Source: Mycobacterium sp. UM_CSW (lineage in GTDB: Bacteria > Actinomycetota > Actinomycetes > Mycobacteriales > Mycobacteriaceae). From it: 64,000 nt of DNA. The stretch spans positions 1 through 64,000 of the forward strand of contig NZ_AUWQ01000041.1 of the NCBI RefSeq assembly GCF_000455205.1. Reading direction: 5' to 3'. Position numbers and translations under genes: made by a program. The notes beneath the pieces were generated by a model. It was not told where the DNA came from. It worked only from the letters and a program-made list of their open reading frames with translations, and searched no databases. Shown in pieces: positions 35,275 to 44,312 of the stretch. How positions within the stretch are numbered: the stretch's first letter is position 1; the number at the start of each line of letters is the position of its first letter.

Positions 35275-36400
35275 GCGGCCGAAGCGGCTGGTTTTCGCGG
35301 ATCCCGCGGTACATGCCCCATCGGACGACCCACGGCATCACCACCCGCTCGACCGACCAGGACGGGAACCGCAACGAATGACCGGTGGGGAAGAAGACCT
35401 CGAGCCCGTTGGGCTGGATGCCCACCAACGAACCCCACCGCCGGCCCGGGGTCCGGAAGGCGCGCAGGTCCCGGCCCGCGAACTCGGCGCGAATGTTGTT
35501 CGCTACCAACGCATCCCCACGATTGCGGGCGGAGCTGCGGAGGGGGTCGGTGGCCGCGACGTCCCCGACCGCGAACACGCCCCGATGGCCGGGCACCCGC
35601 AGCTGCGGCGTCACGCGAACGAAGCCGCGCTCGTCGAGGAGTTCCGGTGGCAGCCAATCGGTGTTCGGGCGTACCCGGCCGATCGCCCATAGCACCGCGT
35701 CGGCGGAAGCCGGTGATTGCCCGGTGCTCCAGTGGACGGGGTCTCCGGTGATCTCCTCACCCGAGAAGCCGTCGGGGATCTGGGCGCGGTGGCCAGGGTG
35801 CACGCCCACGCCCAGGTCGACCAGTCGGTTCCGGATGCGCCGCCACGTCGCCGGGTGATACTCGCCCAGCGCTCGCTCGCCGGGGAAGTACAGGTCGACC
35901 CGCTTGCCCGGCCAGGTGGTCGCGATGTTGACGGCGCTGCTGACCGCGGCTGCGCCGCCACCCACGATGATCACCGAATCCGCGGCGGCCAGCCGGTCGT
36001 GGGCGGCGCGCAGGTCGGCCCCGATCTCGGTGGGCGACTGCAGGTTCGGGCGCCGCCAGAACCCGTTGCTGACACCCGTCGAGATGACCAGCGCGTCGAA
36101 CTCCTCGGCCAGGGGGGTGCCGTCGTCGCGCCGGCCCAACACCGTTCGGGCCGCCAGGTCGAGCCCGGTCAGCGTCGCCTGCTCCGTGCGCACGTCGTCC
36201 AGGCGGCGGAACTTGTCGAACGGGATCCAGTAGTCGCGGGCCCAGTCCTCGGGGCGGGACAGCCGGACGCCGAGTTCCTGGCCGCTCACCAGCGCGGGTT
36301 TGGCGGAAATCCCGACGACGTCGGCGTGCCGGGCCAGGCGGATGGCGGTCAGGACACCGACGTCTCCCAGTCCGGCGACGACGACACGCTTGCGGCTCAT
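35264..36400 (-). CDS. FAD/NAD(P)-dependent oxidoreductase (NDH-2/AIF-like)
   Basis: The 378-residue flavoprotein has an N-terminal Rossmann motif in modified form (VVVAGLGDVGVLTA), a second nucleotide motif (VIIVGGGAAAVSSA) and the FAD-binding end GVFAVGDVAATD, the pattern of pyridine nucleotide-disulfide oxidoreductases. It may pass electrons from NAD(P)H to quinone or a redox partner. ATG 36400 is chosen as the homologous start, not the longer frame to 36592. A KstR-type box 108 bp upstream suggests cholesterol-linked repression. Confidence 0.83.
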   Translation of the reverse strand: MSRKRVVVAGLGDVGVLTAIRLARHADVVGISAKPALVSGQELGVRLSRPEDWARDYWIPFDKFRRLDDVRTEQATLTGLDLAARTVLGRRDDGTPLAEEFDALVISTGVSNGFWRRPNLQSPTEIGADLRAAHDRLAAADSVIIVGGGAAAVSSAVNIATTWPGKRVDLYFPGERALGEYHPATWRRIRNRLVDLGVGVHPGHRAQIPDGFSGEEITGDPVHWSTGQSPASADAVLWAIGRVRPNTDWLPPELLDERGFVRVTPQLRVPGHRGVFAVGDVAATDPLRSSARNRGDALVANNIRAEFAGRDLRAFRTPGRRWGSLVGIQPNGLEVFFPTGHSLRFPSWSVERVVMPWVVRWGMYRGIRENQPLRPLSS

Positions 36401-36507
36401 GTCCGGATCACGCGCGGCGCGATTCGCTTGTGCGGCAGCGGTTTTTGGTTGGCCAGGCCGGTGCGACGGCGTCCATCCGGGCCTCCTTACGCGCGTGGTG
36501 GGCAAAC

Positions 36508-36521
36508 TGTAACACGTTCTA
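36508..36521. promoter_or_regulatory. KstR-type operator
   Basis: TGTAACACGTTCTA matches the KstR consensus TNNAACNNGTTNNA at every fixed position. KstR represses cholesterol catabolism in mycobacteria. It lies between the divergent FAD oxidoreductase (start 36400) and DUF1003 (start 36615) genes. No second box was found near the catabolic island genes. Confidence 0.65.
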
Positions 36522-36614
36522 GCGACGCGCCATTGGGCGTCGGCCTGCAGGGCGCAGCCCATTAGCATTACCCAGCGGCGGGGTACCGCCACGGCACCGA
36601 AAGGAACCGCTCAC

Positions 36615-37061
36615 ATGACGACACAGGCCGATGCGCATTACCACAATCCGCAACTGATTCCGCGCCGGCTGCTGCGCGGCGGCCAGGTGCACCACCCGGC
36701 CGTCATCGCGGAGGCCCGCAGGCGGGGCCAGGACCTCCAGCTGCGCCTGGCCGACCGGATAACCGCGTTTGCCGGGTCGATGAACTTCGTCTGGCTGCAC
36801 GCGGCCCTCTTCGGCGTGTGGATGCTGTTACTCGAACGCAGTCCATGGCCCACCCTGACCCTGGCGGTGTCGCTCGAAGCGATCTTCCTGTCGACCTTCG
36901 TGATGATCGGTCAGAACCGTCAGGCGGCGTTCCAGCAGGCCCGGGCCGACCATGACTACCAGATGGAGGACTTGGAGCTGAAGACCAACACCGAGCTCAC
37001 CCGCGAGATTCACCTCCTCACCCAGGAACTGCACCGGCGCTATATCGGGCCGCCGAGTTGA
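36615..37061 (+). CDS. DUF1003 membrane protein
   Basis: The 148-residue protein has the DUF1003 pattern: RLADRITAFAGSMNFVWLHAALFGVWMLL, a second TM helix (LAVSLEAIFLSTFVMI), then QNRQAAFQQARADHDYQ and a cytoplasmic helical tail. Function is unknown across the family. The start follows AAAGGAA. Confidence 0.88.
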   Translation: MTTQADAHYHNPQLIPRRLLRGGQVHHPAVIAEARRRGQDLQLRLADRITAFAGSMNFVWLHAALFGVWMLLLERSPWPTLTLAVSLEAIFLSTFVMIGQNRQAAFQQARADHDYQMEDLELKTNTELTREIHLLTQELHRRYIGPPS

Positions 37062-37139
37062 CAACGGCTACGACACGCGGCGAAAAGCCTTGCCAGGGCG
37101 GGTGGTGGCACGGACAACCGCTCTAATGTGGGGGAGCAA

Positions 37140-37994
37140 ATGTTGGAATTGCAGGCGACGATGCGTCCGCGGGTGGACGCCGCGCTGCGCGCCGCGGCGC
37201 GCGCAACCGCACCCCGGCCCGCCGCGGCCAGGCGGGCCGCCAAGGACTTGCAACAAAAGCTCGGGCCGGCGGTCGCGGCCGAGATCCGCTGGGCGTTCAC
37301 GCCGCCGCGTAACTGGCTGATGGGGGTCGTGGCCAACGTCGTCTTTGCCGCGGCGTGGCTGCTGGTGCAGCCGCTGACGCCGGGCCGCCATCACCACGAC
37401 TGGGCGGTTTTGGTCGGCACGTACTTTTCCTCGTGGGTCCTCGCGGACGTCACCACCACCAACCTGCTCGGCGCCGACCACTACCGCGTCCATCAGGCGC
37501 TGTCCGACGGGGTGCCCTTCTGGCGAGTGCTCCTGATCAAGAACCTGGCACTGCTGACGATCGTGGGGCTGCCGACGTTGCTGACGGCGATGGTCCTCAC
37601 GCTGTGGTTCCAAACGCCGGGGCGCCTGGCGGTGACCATCCCCACCGTCGCGGTGCCCATCGTGTCCTGGCTGGGCGTCGGGAACTTCTTCTCGGTGCTG
37701 CACCCGGTGAGCGTCGAACCACTGCTTCGGCGCTGGCGGCAGCGTGGCGATCGTCGCCGCACCGGCGCGTGGATCTTGGCGCTGACGCTGCCCTACGCGC
37801 TGTACTACGTCGCCGATCCGATGAACGGCGTCGAGCACCGCCTGCTGTGGACGAAAGTTCCCGCCTTGATCTGGCCGGTGTTCGGGCGGGACACGAAGAG
37901 CTTCGTGCATCTGGCCATCGCCGTGGCGGTCTGGCTCGCGGGAACCGTCGGCGCTCTGGTGTGGGTGCGCAAGCGTGGGGTCCAGATCAGATGA
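37140..37994 (+). CDS. Polytopic membrane protein, unknown function
   Basis: The 284-residue protein has an N-terminal helical Ala/Arg-rich region (about 60 residues) and about six TM helices (about 62-82, 91-110, 140-165, 172-195, 212-232, 255-275), resembling ABC-2-type permeases in layout. ATG 37140 is preferred because GGGGGAG lies just upstream. It overlaps the following hydrolase by ATGA, so they are coexpressed. Substrate and partner ATPase are not visible. Confidence 0.72.
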   Translation: MLELQATMRPRVDAALRAAARATAPRPAAARRAAKDLQQKLGPAVAAEIRWAFTPPRNWLMGVVANVVFAAAWLLVQPLTPGRHHHDWAVLVGTYFSSWVLADVTTTNLLGADHYRVHQALSDGVPFWRVLLIKNLALLTIVGLPTLLTAMVLTLWFQTPGRLAVTIPTVAVPIVSWLGVGNFFSVLHPVSVEPLLRRWRQRGDRRRTGAWILALTLPYALYYVADPMNGVEHRLLWTKVPALIWPVFGRDTKSFVHLAIAVAVWLAGTVGALVWVRKRGVQIR

Positions 37995-38881
37995 GCCTGA
38001 GCTGGCGGAGTCGGGCCCTGCCCGCCGTCATCCATCTGACGCGGGCCCGCGCATACCGCAGCGCGCAAAGCGCCCGCGATCACATCGATCAGCGCGCGGC
38101 ACACCCGCAGTTCTACGGACCCCCGCCGGGGTTGCGCAAGGACGTCAACCTGCACCTGGACCGGGAATCGGTTTGGCCGATCTACACCTTGACAGCGCAG
38201 TCGCTGCACGAGCCGCAGGGCACGGTCGTTTACCTGCACGGCGGCGCCTGGGTCAACGAAATCGCTTCGCAGCATTGGAAATTGGCGGTACAAATCGCCG
38301 CCGACGCGTGCGTCCGAGTGGTCGTGCCGATCTATCCGCTGGCGCCGTTCGCGACCGCGGCCGAGGTAGTCCCCAGGATCGCCGAGCTGGTCGCCGAGAC
38401 GGCGATGCCCGACCACAGCGTGTGCCTGGCCGGGGATTCCGCCGGGGGACAGATGGCCCTGTCGGCGGCGCTGCTCCTGCGCGACGAGCACCGCCTGGTC
38501 CTGCCCGAAACCGTGCTGATCTCGCCCGTTCTCGACGTGTCGCTGACCAACCCGTTGATCGACGCGGTCGACGACCCCTGGCTGACGCGGGTGGGCCTGC
38601 TGGAGTTCGCCAAGCGCTGGTGCGGTGACCTGCCGATGACCGACACGATGGTGAGCCCGCTGAACGCCGATCTGTCCGGCCTGGGACCCCTGACCGTGTT
38701 CAGCGGCACCCGCGACATCCTCAACCCCGACGCGCGACTGCTGGCCGAAAAGGCCGCGGCGGCCGGCGTGCAGATCGACTACCACGAACAACCCGGCCTG
38801 GTGCACGTCTACCCCCTCACCCCGACGCCGGAAGGCCGCGCCGCGCGAGCGCTCATCGTCGAACGGTTGCGGGCGAACTGA
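37991..38881 (+). CDS. Alpha/beta hydrolase (HSL-family esterase)
   Basis: The 296-residue protein has the HSL oxyanion motif YLHGGAW, the nucleophile elbow GDSAGG, an acid in GTRDIL and a His near the end in LVHVYPL. Such enzymes hydrolyse short-chain esters or lipids. It is translationally coupled to the upstream membrane protein. Subcellular location is probably cytoplasmic or membrane-associated, with no signal peptide. Confidence 0.85.
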   Translation: MSLSWRSRALPAVIHLTRARAYRSAQSARDHIDQRAAHPQFYGPPPGLRKDVNLHLDRESVWPIYTLTAQSLHEPQGTVVYLHGGAWVNEIASQHWKLAVQIAADACVRVVVPIYPLAPFATAAEVVPRIAELVAETAMPDHSVCLAGDSAGGQMALSAALLLRDEHRLVLPETVLISPVLDVSLTNPLIDAVDDPWLTRVGLLEFAKRWCGDLPMTDTMVSPLNADLSGLGPLTVFSGTRDILNPDARLLAEKAAAAGVQIDYHEQPGLVHVYPLTPTPEGRAARALIVERLRAN

Positions 38882-38978
38882 ACTTCATACCGGACAAATT
38901 CGGCTCGCCGGTGCAATGATGGGCCTAATCGGCTGAGCCGCAGGTGCATTCAACGCCTTCAGAAGAGAGGGAAACACA

Positions 38979-39359
38979 ATGACCGAACAGCCATCCGCCG
39001 GGTGGTACCCGGACCCGAGCGGCCACCCCGGCCAAATGTATTGGGACGGCCAGCAATGGCACGCCAACGCGCCTGCCGCGGGCGCGGGCGTCGCTCCGTA
39101 CGGTGGCGCGCCGTATGGCGTGGACGCCTACGGGCGGCCGCTGTCGGACAAGAGCAAGCTCCTCGCGGGGCTGCTGCAGATCTTCGTAGGCAGTTTCGGC
39201 GTCGGCCGCTTCTATCTCGGCTACACCAACGTCGGCATCGCCCAAATCGCGGTGTCCTGGCTGACCTGCGGGATCGGCGCCATCTGGCCGCTGATCGACG
39301 GAATCATGATTCTCGTCGGCAAGGTGCCCGACGCGGAGGGACGCACGCTGCGCGACTGA
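38979..39359 (+). CDS. DUF2510/TM2 domain protein
   Basis: The 126-residue protein has an N-terminal DUF2510 domain (GWYPDPSGHPGQMYWDGQQW) and a C-terminal TM2 domain: two TM helices around GRFYLGYTNVGIAQ and a DGIMIL end. Both are common in actinobacterial membrane proteins of unknown role. The start follows AGAGAGGGAAACACA. Confidence 0.88.
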   Translation: MTEQPSAGWYPDPSGHPGQMYWDGQQWHANAPAAGAGVAPYGGAPYGVDAYGRPLSDKSKLLAGLLQIFVGSFGVGRFYLGYTNVGIAQIAVSWLTCGIGAIWPLIDGIMILVGKVPDAEGRTLRD

Positions 39360-39441
39360 GGCGCACGGCCGGGCCTCGAGCGTGGCCGCGCGTATTCTCG
39401 CGTTTGCGGAGGCAGTTCAGTCCACAGGGGAGGATCCGCCG

Positions 39442-40320
39442 ATGACGACGCCCAACCAGCCCGGCTGGTACGACGACCCACGCGACCCCAACGCCCAGCG
39501 TTACTGGGACGGCCGGACCTGGACACCTCACCAACAGCGCAAACCCGACGCGCGGGCAGCGCGACCACCGGTCATGCCGCCGCAGCAACCCCCGCCCGCG
39601 CCCTCCGCGGCGCCGACCCAGGTCACACCGCTACCGCCCCGGCCGCCCGGGTCTGATCTGCCCTCGGCGGCCCAGACCCGCGCAACGCCGCTGCCCCCGC
39701 CGCCGCCTCCACGCGCGTCCGCGCCGACGGCGCCCCCGCGCCCGCCCCTTCCGCCGTCTCAGGCGCCCAATCGGCCGCCCCCGCCAGGCTATTCACCACC
39801 CGGAGCGCGCCCGGGGCCCGATTTGCCCGCCCAGCCCGGCTCGAACGCACAGTCCGACGGCCTCGCGGCTGTGAGGGACGTGGCGGCCAGGATGTCGGTC
39901 CCCGCCTGGATCGTGCTGGGGGGACTGCTCGTCACGGTCATCTCGATCTTCCTGCCGTTCGCGACCGTCAGCCTGAAGCTGTTCGGCCGGGCCCTGAGTT
40001 CGCACGGGGTTGCCGCCGACGGAACGGCGAAGTTCGTCGTCATTCTGCTGGCCGTCGTGGCCGCGTTTTTGGCGTTGCCTGCCGTGTCGGGATCCCGGGT
40101 GCCGCCCGCCCGGCTCATCGGGCTCAGCGTGGCGGTCGCCCTGCTGGGTGCCCTCACGTTCGTCTGGTTCCACACCGTGGCCACGAAGAACAACGAGGGC
40201 GAAGGCTTCGTCAACGTCACGCCGGCGTTCGGGATGATGGTGTACGCGGCGGCGGTGATCGTCACCGCCGTGGGCGTCGTGCTGCTGTGGATGGAACGGT
40301 CGAAGGCGGAACGGGCCTAG
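39442..40320 (+). CDS. DUF2510 Pro-rich membrane protein
   Basis: The 292-residue protein has an N-terminal DUF2510 domain (GWYDDPRDPNAQRYWDGRTW), about 110 residues of Pro/Ala-rich linker and about four TM helices from residue 160. ATG 39442 is preferred because GGGGAGG lies upstream. It sits next to another DUF2510 gene, possibly in one unit. Function unknown. Confidence 0.83.
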   Translation: MTTPNQPGWYDDPRDPNAQRYWDGRTWTPHQQRKPDARAARPPVMPPQQPPPAPSAAPTQVTPLPPRPPGSDLPSAAQTRATPLPPPPPPRASAPTAPPRPPLPPSQAPNRPPPPGYSPPGARPGPDLPAQPGSNAQSDGLAAVRDVAARMSVPAWIVLGGLLVTVISIFLPFATVSLKLFGRALSSHGVAADGTAKFVVILLAVVAAFLALPAVSGSRVPPARLIGLSVAVALLGALTFVWFHTVATKNNEGEGFVNVTPAFGMMVYAAAVIVTAVGVVLLWMERSKAERA

Positions 40321-40387
40321 AAAGTTCTGAGCGATTCGGTGTCCCGGCCAGCGGTCCTTCGCGGCGCGTCAATGTGACCCCTGTTGT

Positions 40388-40393
40388 TAATCT
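40388..40393 (+). promoter_or_regulatory. Leaderless -10 box of the PadR gene
   Basis: TAATCT is followed by 6 nt (GGCGAA) and ATG 40400. Confidence 0.55.
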
Positions 40394-40399
40394 GGCGAA

Positions 40400-41074
40400 A
40401 TGGACGACAGCGACAAGCGGGTGAAGTCGGCGCTTGCCGCCACCAGTTGGACGCTGCTGGGAATGATGTCCTACGAAGAGGAAGTCTCGGGATACGACCT
40501 CAAAAAGTGGATCGACTGGAGCGTCGACCTCTACTACTGGAGCCCGTCGTTCAGCCAGATCTACACGGAGCTGAAGAAACTCGAGGGGCTAGGGCTGGTC
40601 ACGTCGCGCGTCGAACACGACGAGGGCACTCGCAGCCGCCGGCTTTACAAAATCACCCGAGCGGGGATGGACGCCGTCACCGAGTGGACCAACGAGGCGC
40701 CGGTAGATCCGCCCGTGCTCAAGCACAGCGTGCTGCTGCGAGTCACCTTCGGCCACCTCAGCAATCCGGCGCGGCTGAAGGAACTGCTGCAGGAGCATGT
40801 CGCGTACGCGGAAGCCAGGCACCAGAAGGCGATGGAAGACGCCGAGGGTGCCGAGGCAGAACCGGCCTGGGCGTATTCGGTGATTGCGCTGCGCTGGGCG
40901 GCCAAGTACTACGCCGCGGAGCGTGAGTTCGCGCTCGAACTGATGAAGGACATCGACGAGGCCGACACGATCATCCAGAAGGCCGCGAAGAGCGGTTTCG
41001 GTAAACCACGGCCCACGCCGGGGTACTGGCGTGAGATCGAGAAGCAGGTCGAGGCCAAGCGCGCGGCTGACTAG
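40400..41074 (+). CDS. PadR-family transcriptional regulator
   Basis: The 224-residue protein has an N-terminal PadR winged helix (SGYDLKKWID, SFSQIYTELKKLEGLGLV, RRLYKITRAG) and a C-terminal helical dimerisation region as in the PadR/AphA type. PadR repressors often respond to phenolic or other aromatic ligands. Its stop overlaps the KstD-like gene stop (CTAG, convergent), so it may regulate the adjacent catabolic island. The target is unproven. Confidence 0.88.
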   Translation: MDDSDKRVKSALAATSWTLLGMMSYEEEVSGYDLKKWIDWSVDLYYWSPSFSQIYTELKKLEGLGLVTSRVEHDEGTRSRRLYKITRAGMDAVTEWTNEAPVDPPVLKHSVLLRVTFGHLSNPARLKELLQEHVAYAEARHQKAMEDAEGAEAEPAWAYSVIALRWAAKYYAAEREFALELMKDIDEADTIIQKAAKSGFGKPRPTPGYWREIEKQVEAKRAAD

Positions 41075-42774
41075 TCGGTGCTCGCTGCGTCGAGCGCCGC
41101 GATGTAGCCGTAGACCAGCCCCTGCGCGATCGTCGCGCCGGCCCCCGGATACGTCGTGCCAAACGCGTTGGCAGCGGTATTGCCGATCGCGTACAACCCG
41201 GCGATCACGCGCCCGTCCTCGCGCAGCACCCGCGCCCGTTCGTCCGCCTTCAGGCCCCCGCAGGTGCCCAGATCGCTGAGCACCATTTTCACGGCATAGA
41301 ACGGGCCCTTGGTCAGCGGACGCAGGTTGGGGTTCGGGGTTATCGTCGGGTCGCCGTAGTAGCGGTCATAGGCGCTGCGACCCCGACCGAAATCCGGATC
41401 CTCTCCGGCGCAGGCGCTTTCGTTGAAGCGAGCCATCGTCTGGGCGAACTCCGTCACAGGAACGCCGATGTGCGCGGCCAGGCCGGCTAGGCTGTCGGCC
41501 CGCGAGGCGATGCCCGCGTCGTACCACGCCTGCGGGATCGGCATCCGCGGAAACAGTTCCGCGCCAAACACATAGCTGTTGCGGTATTGCTGATCGAAGA
41601 TGATCCACATCGTTTCGATCGGGCTGCCCGAGCGCTCCAGTTCGAGCAACCGTTGACCGAACGTCATGTAATCGGTCGACTCGTTGCAAAAACGGTGGCC
41701 GTGTTGGTCCACGATCAGGCAGCCGGGAAGTGACCGCTCGGCGAGCATGACCATGGGCGCCTTACCAGGCAGCGGCGCGACAGCGGGGAACCACCAAGCC
41801 TGATCCATCAAATCGATGTCCGCGCCGAGTTCTTGCGCCGCGCGGATGCCGTCACCGGTGTTGGATTCGGCGCCCAGGCTGAAGTCGGCGCCCAGCGACT
41901 CCGACTGGAATTTCCACCGCATCTCCATACTGTGATCGAAACCCCCGGTGGCCAGCACTACCCCCCGCCGTGCCGTGATTCTCACCTCGCGTCCGTCGTG
42001 GCCCACGATCGCGCCGCTCACGCGGCTGCCGTCGCCGTCGAGGCGCAGCAGCGTGGTGTTAGTCCACACCGGGATGCCGGCGCGCAGCACACCCGCGAAC
42101 AGCCCGGCCGTCAGGCCCTGGCCACCGGCCGCGTAGCGCCGGCCCAGCAGACGACCGCCCACGCCCTGCGCCACTCGCTTCGCGAACGTCGGAATGCCCT
42201 TACGGGGCACCCGAACCACGAGGTTCATCCAGCGGTAGTCAGCACCCGTCGTCGGGATCGAGACACCGGCCTCCAGCACACCTGGTCTGAGTCGGGTGCG
42301 GTATTCGCCGAGAATCGACGTGTCCAGTGGCCGGCACTCGCAGGTCCGTCCGGCCGCGCTGCCGCCGGGCTTCTCCGGGTGGTAGTCGGAATAGTCGCGG
42401 GCCCAGAAGAGCCGCAGCGGCGTCGTGCGGCGCAACATTTCGACCGTCGCGGACACATGAGCGACAAAGCCGGCGGAACGCTCCGCTGGTGCCGACCCAT
42501 CGACTACCGCGCCCAGATAGGTTGCGGCACGCTCGGCGGTGTCGTTCGCGCCGGCATCGGCCAGCACCGGTCCGGCGGGCAGCCACAGGGCACCCCCGGA
42601 CCGGGCGGTCGAGCCGCCCACGTAGGACGACTTCTCGACGATGAGCACCGACAGTCCCAGCTCATGCGCAGCCAGCGCAGCCGACATGCCGGTGCCCGAG
42701 CCGATCACCAGCAGGTCGACCACGGTATCGGCGACCGGAAGTCCGGCGGGAATCGTCGTGCTGCGCTGAGTCAC
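41071..42774 (-). CDS. KstD-like FAD-dependent 3-ketosteroid dehydrogenase
   Basis: The 567-residue flavoprotein has an N-terminal FAD motif (LLVIGSGTGMSAALAAHE), GGSTARSGGALWLP and the C-terminal TYPGAGATIAQGLVYGY, which holds the catalytic-type Tyr and Gly seen in KstD. KstD enzymes dehydrogenate the steroid A ring. The open frame runs on to 43407, but GTG 42774 is the true start: it is leaderless behind TACCGT at 7 nt, and the longer frame would overlap the KshA-like gene. Substrate could be a steroid or another cyclic ketone. Confidence 0.85.
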   Translation of the reverse strand: MTQRSTTIPAGLPVADTVVDLLVIGSGTGMSAALAAHELGLSVLIVEKSSYVGGSTARSGGALWLPAGPVLADAGANDTAERAATYLGAVVDGSAPAERSAGFVAHVSATVEMLRRTTPLRLFWARDYSDYHPEKPGGSAAGRTCECRPLDTSILGEYRTRLRPGVLEAGVSIPTTGADYRWMNLVVRVPRKGIPTFAKRVAQGVGGRLLGRRYAAGGQGLTAGLFAGVLRAGIPVWTNTTLLRLDGDGSRVSGAIVGHDGREVRITARRGVVLATGGFDHSMEMRWKFQSESLGADFSLGAESNTGDGIRAAQELGADIDLMDQAWWFPAVAPLPGKAPMVMLAERSLPGCLIVDQHGHRFCNESTDYMTFGQRLLELERSGSPIETMWIIFDQQYRNSYVFGAELFPRMPIPQAWYDAGIASRADSLAGLAAHIGVPVTEFAQTMARFNESACAGEDPDFGRGRSAYDRYYGDPTITPNPNLRPLTKGPFYAVKMVLSDLGTCGGLKADERARVLREDGRVIAGLYAIGNTAANAFGTTYPGAGATIAQGLVYGYIAALDAASTD

Positions 42775-42781
42775 GTTGAGA

Positions 42782-42787
42782 ACGGTA
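42782..42787 (-). promoter_or_regulatory. Leaderless -10 box of the KstD-like gene
   Basis: TACCGT on the minus strand is followed by exactly 7 nt and GTG 42774. The same hexamer precedes the acyl-CoA ligase and second Baeyer-Villiger genes. Confidence 0.55.
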
Positions 42788-42874
42788 TGCCGGGCTGACG
42801 CGCCGAAGGAAGAGCCCTCCTGATGAGTGGAACAAGCCGGCCCCATTGCGCGGCCCACGAGTTGAATAGCGCAC

Positions 42875-43999
42875 ATGACTCTGCAGTCCGATGCCGACGA
42901 AATTCGGCTCATAGAAGCGCAGGCCACGCCGACGCGGTTCGCCCGCGGTTGGCACTGCCTCGGCCTGGTCAGAGACTTCGGTGACGGTAAGCCGCACGCG
43001 GTCAACGCCTTCGGGCAGAAGCTTGTTGTGTTCCGCAGCGGCGACGGCGACATCAACGTCCTCGACGGCTTCTGCAGGCACATGGGCGGTGACCTGTCCC
43101 AGGGCGAGGTCAAGGGCAACGAGATAGCGTGCCCGTTCCACGACTGGCGCTGGGGCGGCGACGGGCGATGCAAGCTAGTCCCGTACAGCAGGCGCACCCC
43201 CCGGTTGGCCCGTACGCGGGCGTGGCACACCCTGGTGCAGGACGGCATGTTGTTCGTCTGGAACGACCCGGAGCTCAACCCGCCCCCACCCGAGGTCAGC
43301 ATTCCTCGTATCGAAGGTGCGTCCAGTGACGACTGGACCGACTGGCACTGGTACACCACCGTCGTGAACACCAATTGCCGCGAAATCATTGACAACGTCG
43401 TGGACATGGCGCACTTCTTCTATATCCACGGCTCGTTGCCCACGCATTTCAAGAACATCTTCGAAGGACACGTGGCGACGCAGTACATGAACAGTGCGGG
43501 CCGCCCGGACCTGGGTGGAACCGAAGGTGCGCGAATGCTCGGTACTACCTCGGTGGCGTCCTACTGGGGCCCGTCCTTCATGATCGACGACCTGACCTAT
43601 CACTATGCGGACGCCGACCACCACACGGTGCTCATCAATTGTCACTATCCGATCGATGCGAATTCCTTTGTGCTGCAATATGGCATCATCGTCAAAAAAT
43701 CCGAAGCGTTGCCGGAAGACCTCGCGATGCAGACCGCGATCAGTCTTGGTGACTTCGTCAAGCTGGGTTTCGAGCAGGATGTGCAGATCTGGCGCCACAA
43801 GGCGCGCATCGATAACCCGCTCCTGGTCGAGGAGGACGGCCCGGTCTATCAGCTGCGTCGTTGGTACGAACAGTTTTATGTCGACCTGGCCGACGTGCGG
43901 CCGGACATGGTCGACCGCTTCGAATTCGAGCTCGACACCACCCGGCCCTACGAAGCGTGGATGAAGCAGGTCGAGGCGAACATGGCCACCCAGTCATGA
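42875..43999 (+). CDS. KshA-like Rieske oxygenase (3-ketosteroid 9-alpha-hydroxylase type)
   Basis: The 374-residue protein has the Rieske cluster C67-x-H69 and C86-x2-H89 (CRH and CPFH), then the mononuclear iron site within DMAHFFYIHG (His180, His185) and an Asp in GFEQDVQIW. Length and motifs match KshA oxygenase subunits. It would use electrons from a separate KshB reductase, not seen in this window. It is divergent from the KstD-like gene across 100 bp. In steroid breakdown KshA plus KstD opens ring B, so this pair is functionally coherent. Confidence 0.88.
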   Translation: MTLQSDADEIRLIEAQATPTRFARGWHCLGLVRDFGDGKPHAVNAFGQKLVVFRSGDGDINVLDGFCRHMGGDLSQGEVKGNEIACPFHDWRWGGDGRCKLVPYSRRTPRLARTRAWHTLVQDGMLFVWNDPELNPPPPEVSIPRIEGASSDDWTDWHWYTTVVNTNCREIIDNVVDMAHFFYIHGSLPTHFKNIFEGHVATQYMNSAGRPDLGGTEGARMLGTTSVASYWGPSFMIDDLTYHYADADHHTVLINCHYPIDANSFVLQYGIIVKKSEALPEDLAMQTAISLGDFVKLGFEQDVQIWRHKARIDNPLLVEEDGPVYQLRRWYEQFYVDLADVRPDMVDRFEFELDTTRPYEAWMKQVEANMATQS

Positions 44000-44304
44000 T
44001 GACGCTCGATTCACCCGTCAGCGACGACGACAATCGCCTGGCTGAGATGCCGATGATTCCGGTGGCCTGCCGCGCCTGCGGCGCACAGGTGCTGGCGCGC
44101 AAGAGCAGTTGGAACCAGACCAGTGTGCAGTGGACTGCCGACGCGACCGCCCGGTGTGCCGAACGCCTTGACGCGGAGCGGATCTCGGCGCCCGGGAGCC
44201 GCGGGGTGTTTCTCGCGTGCTCGGCGCTGAGCGAGTCGATTGTTGACGCGGTGCGATGCGGGGTGTTGTCGATCGTCGACGAAACAGTGCGTGCCACAAC
44301 CTAA
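43996..44304 (+). CDS. Small Cys-containing partner protein of the Rieske oxygenase
   Basis: The 102-residue protein overlaps the KshA-like stop (ATGATGA) and has CRACGAQ near residue 28 plus later Cys (ARCAERL, ACSALS, VRCGV), with a conserved-looking SSWNQTSVQWTADA stretch. The spacing is not that of a standard 2Fe-2S or 4Fe-4S ferredoxin, though similar small proteins are sometimes labelled ferredoxin. A zinc-ribbon or electron-transfer accessory role is possible. The function is unproven. Confidence 0.7.
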   Translation: MMTLDSPVSDDDNRLAEMPMIPVACRACGAQVLARKSSWNQTSVQWTADATARCAERLDAERISAPGSRGVFLACSALSESIVDAVRCGVLSIVDETVRATT

Positions 44305-44312
44305 ATCGGGAA

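Noticed and set aside
41071-43407. Open frame extending the KstD-like protein to 778 residues
   Set aside because: The extension overlaps the divergent KshA-like gene, has no family similarity, and the leaderless GTG at 42774 gives a normal KstD N-terminus.
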